NCBI GenBank assembly: GCA_038229135.1 | Contig: JBBROS010000002.1 | Span: 62,001 to 126,000 of the forward strand | Reading direction: 5' to 3' | Source: JBBROS01 sp038229135 | GTDB taxonomy: Bacteria; Pseudomonadota; Alphaproteobacteria; Acetobacterales; Acetobacteraceae | DNA: 64,000 nt | Shown: in pieces, positions 34,805 to 43,726 of the stretch | How positions within the stretch are numbered: the stretch's first letter is position 1 | Layout: each line of letters begins with the position of its first letter | The notes under the pieces: model-generated | Seen by the model: only the letters and a program-made list of their open reading frames with translations | Told to the model about the DNA's origin: nothing | The model's database searches: none | Translations under genes and position numbers: made by a program

Positions 34805-36377
34805 CGGCGCGCGCCGCCCACGGCTGGGCTATGCGACCGCGAGCTGGGCACTCCTGCTGGCGTCGCTCGTGTCGCTGGCCGTGTCCGACCTGGCGGTCAG
34901 CGCGCTGCACCCCTGGGCCGAGCTGGCGCGGCTGCTGGGCGGCATCGTCCGCCCGGACCTGCTTGCCGTCCAGGCGAGCAGCGTCGTGCTGACGGTGGCC
35001 TTCGCCGTGCTCGGCGTGTTCGGGGGGGCCGTCGGCGGACTCCTGCTCACCCTGGGCTTTGCGCGGTCGCGCGGGATCCGGCTGTTCTGCGCCGCCGTCC
35101 GCTCGGTGCACGAGCTGTTCTGGGCGTTGCTGCTGATCCAGGTGTTCGGCCTGTCGCCCACGACCGGGTTGCTGGCGATCGCCATCCCCTATGCCGGTAT
35201 CTTCGCCAAAGTCTTCTCCGAGCTGATCGAGGAGGCCGACCTGGCGGCCGAGCGCGTGCTGCCGCGCGATACGTCGGCGGTGTCGCGCTTCGCCTACGGA
35301 CGGCTGCCGGAGCTCGCCGGGCCGTTCGGCAACTACCTGCTGTATCGCTTGGAATGCGGCTTGCGGTCCACGCTGGTGCTGGGCTTCATCGGCCTGCCGA
35401 CGATGGGGTTCGAGCTCGAGAGCTACTTTCGCCAGGGCCATTACGCGCAAGCCGCGGCCTTCGTCGGCGTGTTCTACGTGCTGATCGGCACACGGCGCCT
35501 CTGGGCACGGCCGGCAACGCTGCCGTTGCTGATCGCCGCCAGCGCCGCGGCGCTCTGGCTGTTGACCGAGCCGATCGGGGGTGACTCCGCCTGGAGGAAC
35601 CTCGGGCGGTTCCTGGGCCACGACATCGTGCCGCGCCCGTTGCGCGGGACCGACTGGCTCGACCCGGCGGTCTGGGCCGGGCTCGGCTCCTGGCTGTGGC
35701 CGATCCTGCGGCTGCAGGTCCTGCCGGGCGTAGCCAACACGCTGGTGCTGTCGCAGGTCGCGCTCGCGCTCATGGCCCTGCTCGCCCTGGCGCTGTTCCC
35801 GCTGACCTGCACCCGCTTCAACGGGCGGCTGGGCCGGCCGATGGGGCGGGTGATGCTGGTGGTGATCCGCTCGACCCCCGAGTACATGCTGGCCTACGTG
35901 CTGCTGCAGCTGCTCGGGCCTTCGATGCTGCCGGCCGTGCTGGCCCTCGGCTTGCACAATGGCGGCATCGTCGCTTCTTTGATGGGGCGGCATGCCGACG
36001 GGCTGCCATACCGCCCCGATGCGCCGCGTGGAACGGACCTCTACTTCTACGAGACGCTGCCGCGCCTCTACGGGCAGTTCCTTGCCTACGTCCTGTATCG
36101 CTGGGAGATCATCGTGCGGGAGAGCGCCATCTTCGGCATTCTCGGGGTCCGCACGCTGGGCTATCACGTGGACGCCGCCATTTCGGAGCTGCGGCTGGAC
36201 GTCGCTTTGGTGCTGATCGTCGCCACCGCCGGCCTGTCGATGGCGGTCGACGCGCTCTCGCGCGCGCTGCGGCGGCGGCTTCGGATCGACGACCGGCCGG
36301 TGCGCCTGTCCGCCACCGATACGGCCCACGGCACGACCCACGGCACGACCAATGGAGCGACGGCATGCGTGCGATGA
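34797..36377 (+). CDS. Double-domain PhnE-like ABC transporter permease
   Basis: The 526 residues are about twice the usual permease length. Two permease modules are visible. The first has the loop RSVHELFWALLLIQVFG and EAA-like IAIPYAGIFAKVFSELIEEAD near residue 120. The second has RSTPEYMLAYVLLQLLG near 355 and HNGGIVASLMGRHADG near 390. Both copies of the membrane channel are thus fused in one chain. The C-terminus ends with HGTTHGTTNGATA, encoded by a short degenerate direct repeat. It overlaps the SelD-fusion start. Confidence 0.88.
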   Translation: MADGARRPRLGYATASWALLLASLVSLAVSDLAVSALHPWAELARLLGGIVRPDLLAVQASSVVLTVAFAVLGVFGGAVGGLLLTLGFARSRGIRLFCAAVRSVHELFWALLLIQVFGLSPTTGLLAIAIPYAGIFAKVFSELIEEADLAAERVLPRDTSAVSRFAYGRLPELAGPFGNYLLYRLECGLRSTLVLGFIGLPTMGFELESYFRQGHYAQAAAFVGVFYVLIGTRRLWARPATLPLLIAASAAALWLLTEPIGGDSAWRNLGRFLGHDIVPRPLRGTDWLDPAVWAGLGSWLWPILRLQVLPGVANTLVLSQVALALMALLALALFPLTCTRFNGRLGRPMGRVMLVVIRSTPEYMLAYVLLQLLGPSMLPAVLALGLHNGGIVASLMGRHADGLPYRPDAPRGTDLYFYETLPRLYGQFLAYVLYRWEIIVRESAIFGILGVRTLGYHVDAAISELRLDVALVLIVATAGLSMAVDALSRALRRRLRIDDRPVRLSATDTAHGTTHGTTNGATACVR

Positions 36378-38728
36378 GCGGACCGGTGGTGAAGGACGTG
36401 GTGCTGGTCGGCGCTGGCCACGCCCATGTCGCGGTGCTGCGCAGCTTCGGCATGAATCCCCTGCCCGGCGTGCGCCTGACCCTCATCGCGCGCGAGCCGG
36501 AGGCGCCGTATTCCGGCATGCTGCCCGGCGTCGTGGCCGGGCACTACACGACGGACGACGCGCATATCGACACCGGCGCCCTGGCGCGCTTCGCCGGCGC
36601 GCGGCTGTATCACGACGAGGCGGTCGGGCTGGACCTCGCGGCCCGGCGGGTGCTGTGCCGCGGGCGCCCGCCGGTGCCCTACGACCTGCTCTCGCTCAAC
36701 ATCGGCAGCCGGCCCAACACGGGCGATGTGCCGGGGGCGGCCGAGCACGCCATCCCGGTGAAGCCGATCGACGGATTCCTGGTGCGGTTCGAGGCGTTGC
36801 GCGCCCGCGTGCTGGCCGGACGATCGCGCCGCATCCTGATGGTGGGCGGCGGCGCCGGCGGGGTGGAGTTGCTGCTTTCCGTCGAGCGCCGGCTGCGGCG
36901 GGACGCGGCAGCGGCCGGCATCGACCCGGCAGCGCTCTCGTTCTCGCTCGTCTCCGGCGCGGCCACCCTCCTGCCGAGCTTCCCGCCGGCGTTCCGCGCC
37001 CGCTTCGCCGCCGTGTTCGCCGAGCGCGGAATCGCCGTCCATGTCGGCGCGCGCGTCGGCGAGGTGCGGGCCGGCGGCGTGGTCATGACGGATGCGCGGG
37101 GCGAGCGCGTCATCGCGGCCGATGAGGTGCTGTGGACGACCGAGGCCTCGCCGGCCACCTGGCTCGAGGCAACCGGGCTCGCGCTCGACAATGGCTTCAT
37201 CCGGGTCGATGCATTCCTCCGCGCGGCCGGGCGGGAGGACGTGTTCGCCGCCGGCGACACGGTAGCGTTCGGGCCGCGGCCGATCCCGCGGTCCGGCGTC
37301 TATGCGGTCCGCGCCGGGCCGATCCTGGCCGCCAACCTGCGTGCGGCGCTCACGGGGTCCCGGCTGCGTGCCTACAAGCCGCAGCGCGACGTGCTCTATA
37401 TCGTCTCCACCGGGGAGCGCTATGCCGTCGGGACTCGAAACGGCATGACGGTGGCCGGCGGCTGGGTGTGGTCGGTCAAGGACTGGATCGACCGGCGCTT
37501 CCTCGCGCGCTTCACCGACCTGCCCGAGATGAAGGCCGCGGGCACCGAGGTCGCGTCGCCGCTGGCCGACGCGTCGGCATTGCGGGAGCTGTCCTCGATC
37601 GCGATGCGCTGCGGCGGCTGCGGCGCCAAGGTGGGTGCGACCGTGCTGTCCCGTGCCTTGGGCCGAATCGAGCCGGCACCGCGCGATGACGTGCTGGTCG
37701 GGCTGGACGCGCCCGACGACGCGGCCGTGGTCGATGCCGGCGGCGAGCGCCTGCTGGTGCAGACGGTCGATTATTTCCGCGCCATCGTCGACGATCCGTA
37801 TCGGTTCGGCATGATCGCCGCCAACCACGCGCTGGGCGACGTTTACGCCATGGGCGCCGAACCGCAGACGGCACTGGCTATCGCCACCGTGCCTTACGGC
37901 CTGGAGGCGAAGGTGGAGGCGGACCTGTCCGACATGATGCAGGGCGCAAACGAGATCCTGCGCGACGCCGGTTGCGCGCTGGTCGGTGGGCACACGAGCG
38001 AGGGGGCGGAGTTGTCCCTCGGCTTCGCGGTCAATGGACTGGCCCGGCGGGGCGCATTCCTGCGAAAGGGCGGCCTGCAGCCCGGCGACGCGCTGGTGCT
38101 GACCAAGCCGATCGGCACCGGCACGCTGCTGGCGGCCGACATGCGCGGGGTGGCGAGGGCGCGCTGGGTCAGGGACGCGGTCGCCCACATGGTGGTGTCC
38201 AACCGCCGGGCGGCAGAGGTCCTGGCGGACCACGGCGTCCATGCGGCCACCGACGTGACAGGGTTCGGGCTGCTGGGGCACCTCGTGGAGATGACGAAGG
38301 CGAGCGGCGTGGACGTGGAGCTGTTCGCCGACTGTATCCCGGTGCTGGACGGCGCGCGCGAGTGCGTGGCGCGCGGCGTGTTCTCGTCCTTGCAGCCGCA
38401 GAACCTGCGGCTGCGCCGGGCCATCCGCAACCTGGATGCGGCGCAGGCACTTCCAATCTATCCGCTGCTGTTCGACCCGCAGACCGCCGGCGGCCTGCTG
38501 GCGAGCGTGCCTGACGGCCGGGCCGAGGCGTGCGTCGCCGCGCTGCACGACGTGGGATACGAGCATGCCGCAACCATCGGCGCCGTGCTGGCGCAGACGG
38601 ACGCCGTGGCAGCGGTGACACTGGTGGAGTGCAAAAGAGCGGCATCGCGGCCTACCCCGCGCGTCCGGGGACCGGCCGAGGCGGCCGAGGCGATGGGAGG
38701 CGTCGGCGCGGGCGACGTTGGCGTCTGA
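36374..38728 (+). CDS. selD: FAD-dependent oxidoreductase fused to selenide, water dikinase (SelD)
   Basis: The protein has 784 residues. The N-terminal 370 form an NADH-dehydrogenase-type flavoprotein: VVLVGAGHAHVAVLRSFG, RILMVGGGAGGVELLLS and DVFAAGDTVAFG. SelD follows from about residue 410: RCGGCGAKVG holds the catalytic Cys416 and Lys419, then DDAAVVDAGGERLLVQTVDYF, NHALGDVYAMGA, GGHTSEGAEL and FDPQTAGGLLA. SelD makes selenophosphate from selenide and ATP; the flavin domain could supply reduced selenium. The second Cys of the E. coli CGC motif is Ala here. ATG 36374 overlaps the permease stop (ATGA); ATG 36365 is an alternative. Confidence 0.92.
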   Translation: MSGPVVKDVVLVGAGHAHVAVLRSFGMNPLPGVRLTLIAREPEAPYSGMLPGVVAGHYTTDDAHIDTGALARFAGARLYHDEAVGLDLAARRVLCRGRPPVPYDLLSLNIGSRPNTGDVPGAAEHAIPVKPIDGFLVRFEALRARVLAGRSRRILMVGGGAGGVELLLSVERRLRRDAAAAGIDPAALSFSLVSGAATLLPSFPPAFRARFAAVFAERGIAVHVGARVGEVRAGGVVMTDARGERVIAADEVLWTTEASPATWLEATGLALDNGFIRVDAFLRAAGREDVFAAGDTVAFGPRPIPRSGVYAVRAGPILAANLRAALTGSRLRAYKPQRDVLYIVSTGERYAVGTRNGMTVAGGWVWSVKDWIDRRFLARFTDLPEMKAAGTEVASPLADASALRELSSIAMRCGGCGAKVGATVLSRALGRIEPAPRDDVLVGLDAPDDAAVVDAGGERLLVQTVDYFRAIVDDPYRFGMIAANHALGDVYAMGAEPQTALAIATVPYGLEAKVEADLSDMMQGANEILRDAGCALVGGHTSEGAELSLGFAVNGLARRGAFLRKGGLQPGDALVLTKPIGTGTLLAADMRGVARARWVRDAVAHMVVSNRRAAEVLADHGVHAATDVTGFGLLGHLVEMTKASGVDVELFADCIPVLDGARECVARGVFSSLQPQNLRLRRAIRNLDAAQALPIYPLLFDPQTAGGLLASVPDGRAEACVAALHDVGYEHAATIGAVLAQTDAVAAVTLVECKRAASRPTPRVRGPAEAAEAMGGVGAGDVGV

Positions 38729-38734
38729 CGAGGC

Positions 38735-38752
38735 AGCCGCCCGTAAGCGGCT
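38735..38752. terminator. Short hairpin between convergent genes
   Basis: AGCCGC and GCGGCT form a 6-bp stem with a CCGTAA loop in the 22-bp gap between the selD-fusion stop (38728) and the convergent TetR stop (38751). There is no T-run, so a terminator role is only a suggestion. Confidence 0.4.
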
Positions 38753-39353
38753 AGCGATCGGGCACTTTCGTGCGGTCCAGCGTGGCGAGGGCGGTGGAGG
38801 CCGCTCTCTCCAGCAATGCCCTGTGCGGCTGTAGCCGCGCCAGGACGCGAATACCCACCAGCACGCCGAGCAGCATCGTTGCCGACGCCCCGGCCGGCTG
38901 GTCTGGGTCGATGCTGCCATCCGCCTGCCCAGCCACGATACAGCGGTGGAAGAACGCCTCGATGGCCGACAGCTCCCGCGTGACCATGTCCCGCACGCCC
39001 TCGTCCCGCGGCGCCATCTCGAGAGCCGCGTTGATCAGCATGCACCCCCGGTGCAAGGGATCGGCGGCTGACCGTTCGACCACCTCGTCCAGGAAGGAGC
39101 GGATCGCGGCCAGCGGCGCCAGACCGGACTCGATCCGCGCGATGCGTTCCTGCACGCTGCCCTGCAGGTAATGGTCCAGCGTCCGGCGGTAGAGCGCCAG
39201 CTTGTCGCCGAACGCGTTGTAAAGGCTGGCGCTGGTCATCCCCATCGATTGCGCCAGGTCGCGGACCGAGGTGGTTTCGTAGCCATTCGCCCAAAAGCAC
39301 GCCGTCGCCGCATCCAGCACCGTCGTCTCGTCGAACTCCCGTGGCCGGCCCAT
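38751..39353 (-). CDS. TetR/AcrR family transcriptional regulator
   Basis: The protein has 200 residues. The DNA-binding domain is PREFDETTVLDAATACFWANGY, then TSVRDLAQSMGMTSASLYNAFGDKLALY at residues 3-52. The C-terminal part with HRGCMLINAALEMA matches the TetR_C group common near efflux and redox genes. It starts at ATG 39353, 55 bp from the EamA transporter stop on the same strand. It may control the EamA/peroxiredoxin divergent pair. Confidence 0.9.
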   Translation of the reverse strand: MGRPREFDETTVLDAATACFWANGYETTSVRDLAQSMGMTSASLYNAFGDKLALYRRTLDHYLQGSVQERIARIESGLAPLAAIRSFLDEVVERSAADPLHRGCMLINAALEMAPRDEGVRDMVTRELSAIEAFFHRCIVAGQADGSIDPDQPAGASATMLLGVLVGIRVLARLQPHRALLERAASTALATLDRTKVPDR

Positions 39354-39408
39354 CAGGCGGGCGGGTTTTTGAAGGGAAGGTGGTGCCGGCGCGCCGCCTC
39401 GAGACGGG

Positions 39409-40362
39409 TCATGTCGGCTCCTGTCCAGCCTGCGGAGACAGTGCCGGCGCGTTGGCGCTATCGTCGGATGGGGTGGCGCGCCGTGCGGGCGCCGCGGCCA
39501 GCGCGACGCCGGCTGCGACGACGGCAATGGCCAGCCACCCGGCCAGCGGCGGCGCTTCGCCCACCACCGCGACAGCAAGCAGAGCGCCCACAACGGGCAC
39601 CAGCGCGATGATGGCGGCAGCGGCGATCGCGCCGAGCAGCGCCACGGCCCGGTTGAACGCATAGATCGCCAGGCCGCTCATCAGCGCGCCCTGGTAGAAG
39701 CCCTGGAAGGCAAGCTCGTTCAGCGATGCATCCGGCAGGTGCGAAACGCCCGACAGCACGTAGGGCGGCAGATAGAGCAGCGCGGACCAGAGGCACACCA
39801 TCGCCGCCGCCTGCAGCGGATCGAGGCCGCTTCTCCCGAGCCGCACCGTGTAGGCCGCCCAGCCCGCCGCCGCGAGCACGAGGCATGCCAGCCCGGCCGG
39901 CCCGGCGGTGCCGGCCGCTCCAACAGCGACCAGGCCGACCAGGCCCATAACGATCATCCCATACCCAGCCAACCGCTGGCCCGGTGGCCGCACGCCCGAG
40001 AGGAACCAGGCCATTCCGCCAGCGAACACCGGCATCAGCCCTGGTGTCATCGAGGCAGCATGGGCCGCAGAGGTCAGTTGCAAGCCGGCCGCAACCAACA
40101 GCACGAACGGCGCGCCCCATAGCATCGACAGCACGAAACCGGCCTGCCAAGCCGCCCAGGGCAGAACCCGGCAACGGATCAGGAGCACCGGCAGCAGGAC
40201 CAGCGTGCCGCCGCCGAGCCGAAGCGCCACCACATCCCAAACCTGCAGATCCCCGGTCACGACCAGGCGCGTGACGGCGAACCAGCCGGAGAAGATCAGC
40301 AATCCGACACCGGCCCAGACCAAGCCCCGCCCGACCGACCGAGCGTCCGTGGCGACCGTCAT
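39409..40362 (-). CDS. EamA/DMT family transporter
   Basis: The protein has 317 residues and about ten hydrophobic helices arranged as two EamA repeats. The first begins GLVWAGVGLLIFSGWFAVTRL and the second GPAGLACLVLAAAGWAAYTV; the final helices are IIALVPVVGALLAVAVV and LAIAVVAAGVALA. Members export amino acids, metabolites or drugs. It is divergent from the peroxiredoxin gene and upstream of the TetR gene on the same strand. Confidence 0.9.
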   Translation of the reverse strand: MTVATDARSVGRGLVWAGVGLLIFSGWFAVTRLVVTGDLQVWDVVALRLGGGTLVLLPVLLIRCRVLPWAAWQAGFVLSMLWGAPFVLLVAAGLQLTSAAHAASMTPGLMPVFAGGMAWFLSGVRPPGQRLAGYGMIVMGLVGLVAVGAAGTAGPAGLACLVLAAAGWAAYTVRLGRSGLDPLQAAAMVCLWSALLYLPPYVLSGVSHLPDASLNELAFQGFYQGALMSGLAIYAFNRAVALLGAIAAAAIIALVPVVGALLAVAVVGEAPPLAGWLAIAVVAAGVALAAAPARRATPSDDSANAPALSPQAGQEPT

Positions 40363-40395
40363 GCAGGGGCCTCGTAGGTTGACATCGGCCGGTTA

Positions 40396-40411
40396 TAGAT
40401 CGACTGTTCTA
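40396..40411. promoter_or_regulatory. Weak TAGA-N8-TCTA dyad in a divergent promoter region
   Basis: TAGATCGACTGTTCTA lies in the 105-bp gap between the EamA start (40362) and peroxiredoxin start (40468), just right of a TTGACA box at 40379-40384. Only the outer four bases of each arm are symmetric. It is a possible target of the TetR regulator at 38751-39353 but the support is thin. Confidence 0.25.
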
Positions 40412-40467
40412 AAACGGCCACTGGCAAATCCGCTGCCTGCCGTTTGGGCCAATGGAGGACATCGCTC

Positions 40468-41130
40468 ATGTCGTTGCAGGACAGGCTGGACGAACACCGG
40501 GCCCAGGCCGAGGCGAAGCGCCCGCCCCATATTTTGGAAGCCATGCACCGGGCAACGGCCGACCTGGCGGCCAGTGGCCAGGCCGAGCGGGCCTTGAAAG
40601 CGGGCGACCGTGCACCCGCCTTCACCCTTCAAGGACCAGACGGAAAGCCGGTCTCCTCGGCCGACCTGCTGGCGCAAGGTCCGCTGGTGATCACCTTCTA
40701 CCGTGGCGTCTGGTGCCCCTACTGCAACATGGAGCTGCAGGCCTTGCAGGAGATCCTGCCTGAAATCCGGGCTGCAGGTGGCTCCCTGGTCGCGATCTCG
40801 CCCGAGAACGCCGCCAACAGCCGCAAATCCGTGCGGCAGAACGAATTGTCCTTTCCCATCCTGAGCGACAAGGGCAACGAGGTCGCTGCCGCGTTCGGCC
40901 TGCGCTTTCGCCTGCCCGACGACGTCATCGCGATCTACAAGGGTTTCGGGAACGATCTCACGATGGTGAACGGCGAGCCGTCATGGACGCTGCCGATGCC
41001 GGGCCGTTTCGTGGTGGGACCTGACGGCGTGATCGCCGCCGCGGAGGTGAACCCCGACTACACGCGCCGGCCCGAGCCCGCGCTGCTGATCCCGTTCATC
41101 CGACAGGCTGCCCGCGCCGAAGCCGTATAG
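40468..41130 (+). CDS. AhpC/TSA-type peroxiredoxin-like protein
   Basis: This 220-residue thioredoxin-fold protein has FYRGVWCPYCNMELQALQ near residue 80, where the peroxidatic position carries a CxxC, followed by LVAISPENAANSRKS and LSFPILSDKGNEVA. Such PRX-like proteins reduce hydroperoxides or act as thiol reductases. The start MSLQDRLDEH at 40468 follows a GGAG element; the earlier ATG at 40444 is rejected. It is divergent from the EamA gene. It has no selenocysteine codon. Confidence 0.88.
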   Translation: MSLQDRLDEHRAQAEAKRPPHILEAMHRATADLAASGQAERALKAGDRAPAFTLQGPDGKPVSSADLLAQGPLVITFYRGVWCPYCNMELQALQEILPEIRAAGGSLVAISPENAANSRKSVRQNELSFPILSDKGNEVAAAFGLRFRLPDDVIAIYKGFGNDLTMVNGEPSWTLPMPGRFVVGPDGVIAAAEVNPDYTRRPEPALLIPFIRQAARAEAV

Positions 41131-41169
41131 AGTTCGACGGTCCCGACAAGATATTCGGGCCTTGGTTCC

Positions 41170-42582
41170 TCATGGGAGCCGGGCGAGCAACCGCACGAGG
41201 CGCCTCGGTCCTGCCGCGAACAGCCGCTTCAGGACCGGTGTCGCGGCCGCTCGCTTGCCGGCCTCGGCCCGGGTCGGGTAGGGCACGACCAGCCCGGCCA
41301 AGGTGGACAGCTTGGTCCGCTGCTGGATCGCCAGCGTCCAGAGGCCCAGCATCTCACCCGCATGCGGCGAGAGGATGCCCGCGCCCAGCACCCGGCCGCC
41401 CGAGACGACGAGCTTCACTTGCCCTGCCACGTCGCCCTCGGCAACGGCGCGGTCGTTCTCCGCCATGGGCCAGCCCAAGATCTCGACGTCGTGCCCGGCT
41501 GCGCGGGCCTCGGCCTCCGTCAGCCCCACCTGCGCCAACTCGGGCGCCGTGTAGGTCACGCGCGGAAGCGCGGCGTAGCTGAGCCTCGCGGGCAGGCGGA
41601 ACAGCGCGCCGCGGACGACGATGCCGGCGTGCTGGCTCGCGACATGGGTGAAGTAGCGGGGGCCGACGCCGGCCGGGTCCGCGATGTCTCCGACGGCGAA
41701 CACGCGGCGGTTGGTGGGGCTGCGCAGCCCTGCATCGGTCGCGACCCCCTGCTTCGTTGCCCGGACCCGGCCAGCGTCCAGGCCCAGGCCCTCCAGGTTC
41801 GGGACCCGGCCCGCGGCCACCAACAGATGGCTGCCCGCCAGGCGGCGCCCGTCGGCCAGCCTCAGGGTCGGCCCCGGCTCCACCCCGGCCACCTCGGCAT
41901 GCTCGTGCAGGGCGATACCGGCCGCGATCAGCACCCGGCGCAGGCCCTCGACCAGCTCCGGCTCGTCCTTGGGCAGGATGGCGCCCTTCTGAACCAGGGT
42001 CACCTGGCAGCCTAGCCCGGCATGGGCCTGCGCCATCTCGATGCCAATGGGGCCGCCACCCAGGATCAGCAGGTGCGCCGGCCGCTCCTCCAGCTCGAAC
42101 AGCGACTCGTTCGTGAGATAGGGCACCCCATCGAGGCCGGGGATGGCCGGCGCCGCCGCCCGGCTGCCGGCCGCAACGACGATCCGCCGGGCCGTGAGGC
42201 GGCGGCCGTCCACGTCCAGCGCGTCAGGTCCGACGAAGCGTGCGCGGCCCTGGAGGACGGTGGCGCCGAGCGCTTCGTAGCGGGAGACGGAGTCGGCCGG
42301 GGCCAGTGCCGCAATCGCCCCGCGCACGTGCGCGCGCACCGCCGGCCAGGCGATCGCAGGGGCACGGGCCTCCACGCCGAACCGCCCCGAATCCCGCACC
42401 GCCATCGCCGCATGGGACGCGGCCAGCAGCGCCTTGCTAGGCACGCAGCCGGAGTTGAGGCAATCGCCACCCATCCGCCCCCGCTCGATCAGCGCCACCC
42501 GCAGCCCGAGCTGCGCTGCGACGTAGGTGACCGACAGCCCGGCGGAGCCGGCGCCGATGACGGCCAGGTCGAAATCACTCAT
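41170..42582 (-). CDS. Class I pyridine nucleotide-disulfide oxidoreductase, MerA-like
   Basis: The protein has 470 residues. The FAD motif is LAVIGAGSAGLSVTYVAAQ, the redox-active pair CLNSGC is in GGDCLNSGCVPSKALL near residue 45, the NAD motif is LLILGGGPIGIEMAQ near 170 and the second FAD motif is RVFAVGDIAD near 305. The C-terminal position that carries the catalytic His of lipoamide and glutathione reductases reads VVPYPTRAE, the Tyr-type pattern seen in mercuric reductase, but the MerA C-terminal cysteine pair is absent. ATG 42582 follows GGAGG. Relatives are found fused to VTT membrane domains, which is relevant to the VTT gene at 46764. Confidence 0.88.
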   Translation of the reverse strand: MSDFDLAVIGAGSAGLSVTYVAAQLGLRVALIERGRMGGDCLNSGCVPSKALLAASHAAMAVRDSGRFGVEARAPAIAWPAVRAHVRGAIAALAPADSVSRYEALGATVLQGRARFVGPDALDVDGRRLTARRIVVAAGSRAAAPAIPGLDGVPYLTNESLFELEERPAHLLILGGGPIGIEMAQAHAGLGCQVTLVQKGAILPKDEPELVEGLRRVLIAAGIALHEHAEVAGVEPGPTLRLADGRRLAGSHLLVAAGRVPNLEGLGLDAGRVRATKQGVATDAGLRSPTNRRVFAVGDIADPAGVGPRYFTHVASQHAGIVVRGALFRLPARLSYAALPRVTYTAPELAQVGLTEAEARAAGHDVEILGWPMAENDRAVAEGDVAGQVKLVVSGGRVLGAGILSPHAGEMLGLWTLAIQQRTKLSTLAGLVVPYPTRAEAGKRAAATPVLKRLFAAGPRRLVRLLARLP

Positions 42583-42592
42583 GCTCGCCTCC

Positions 42593-42877
42593 ATGCGCCC
42601 TCATGCCGCGACACTCCAGCGCATCGTCGCCCTGCTCGGTCTCGCGGCCGTGCTGTGGGCGGCGCTGCACCTGCCTGGCCCCGGCGTGCCGCAGCCGGAG
42701 TGGGTGTGGCCCGCCTTCGTCGGTTGGTGTCTTGCGGTGCCATACTGGCACTACCTGGAGTATCGCCTGCTCGCGCCACCGGACGGCGCTGCGCGGCGGC
42801 GATTTTTAGAGCAGCAGGCCTTGTCGCGCACCGTCTGGCTCGGCGGGGCCGCAGTGTTGGCGGTCTCGTTGCTGTGA
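42593..42877 (+). CDS. Small two-helix membrane protein of unknown function
   Basis: The protein has 94 residues with two or three hydrophobic segments: IVALLGLAAVLWAALHL, WPAFVGWCLAVPYWHYL and TVWLGGAAVLAVSLL. I do not recognise a family. The frame is open through the 5' end of the divergent oxidoreductase; ATG 42593 is the first start largely clear of it. The two genes are back to back, so the promoter regions must overlap. Its codon use looks like that of its neighbours. Confidence 0.55.
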   Translation: MRPHAATLQRIVALLGLAAVLWAALHLPGPGVPQPEWVWPAFVGWCLAVPYWHYLEYRLLAPPDGAARRRFLEQQALSRTVWLGGAAVLAVSLL

Positions 42878-42908
42878 CACGGGCGGCAGTGGCCGATGAA
42901 CCCATGCA

Positions 42909-43715
42909 TCAGGGCGCGTTCAGCGCCCAGTCGTATTCGTAGGCGCGGACCGTGCTCACGCCTTCGAGCGACCGCGCCAGTTCGGGCCCGGCATACTGCT
43001 TCAGGTGGGCGATCACGCCGCGCTCGCTGCCGCCGAAGTCAGACTGGTACCAGTCGTAGATCTTAGACGCCGTCAGCCGGCCGGCCTGGACGGAGGCGCC
43101 GCGGGGGCTGTTGACGTAGTCGCGCGCGCCGCGGTCCAGCGCCGCCGCCATGTTGGCGGCCGTGTAGGGCTCGCCCGCCAGGTTGGGGCACCCGATCGAC
43201 GCGCAGTTCACGGTGTAATGCGTCCGCGGGTCCCGCCAGATCGGGCGCAGGATGCGGTGCTCGATGTCGTTCAGGCTGAGCTTCGTGCCTTCCACCTGGA
43301 TCAGCTTCGCATCCCAGGGTCCGCTGCTGAACAGGCCGGGGCTGAGGTTGATGCTGGTGATGCTTGGGGTCGGCATGTGCCGTAGCACCACGACGATGGT
43401 CAGTTGGTTGTACAGGTTGGTCCAGTAGGCGCGCTGCTCCGCGCGGGTGAACGTGCTGACCGGCGAGGCGGCCAGCCGGACGAGGTCGGCCTCCAGCGCC
43501 TGGCGGTCGGCTGGCGTCACGCGCGCGTAGGCCACGCGGGCGACGCCCCCCGCCCCGGGCGTGAGATAGGTGCGGAGGAACCGCGCCCAGGGCGCCTGGT
43601 CCACGACCTGGCGGCTCGACTCGTCGTGGCGCTCCCAGAGTGGCCAGGGTTCCGCGGCGGGGGCTGCGGCGGCGGGCCCGGCGACCAGAAACAGGAGCAG
43701 GACAACGAGGCGCAT
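42909..43715 (-). CDS. DUF547 family exported protein
   Basis: The protein has 268 residues with a signal peptide (MRLVVLLLFLVAGPAAAAPA). The DUF547 core follows: RAYWTNLYNQLTIVVVL, LSLNDIEHRILR and HYTVNCASIGCPNL near residue 170. The family has a conserved Cys in the NCASIGCP block and no settled biochemical role; a thiol-dependent or transglutaminase-like activity has been suggested on fold grounds. It is the last gene of the tightly packed minus-strand operon from 49451. A second DUF547 protein is encoded at 44637-45389. Confidence 0.85.
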   Translation of the reverse strand: MRLVVLLLFLVAGPAAAAPAAEPWPLWERHDESSRQVVDQAPWARFLRTYLTPGAGGVARVAYARVTPADRQALEADLVRLAASPVSTFTRAEQRAYWTNLYNQLTIVVVLRHMPTPSITSINLSPGLFSSGPWDAKLIQVEGTKLSLNDIEHRILRPIWRDPRTHYTVNCASIGCPNLAGEPYTAANMAAALDRGARDYVNSPRGASVQAGRLTASKIYDWYQSDFGGSERGVIAHLKQYAGPELARSLEGVSTVRAYEYDWALNAP

Positions 43716-43726
43716 GGCGGTTCCTT

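Noticed and set aside
42593..42877. Small membrane protein as a toxin of a toxin-antitoxin pair
   Set aside because: There is no partner gene; the neighbour is a divergent oxidoreductase. The length and helices fit an ordinary small membrane protein.
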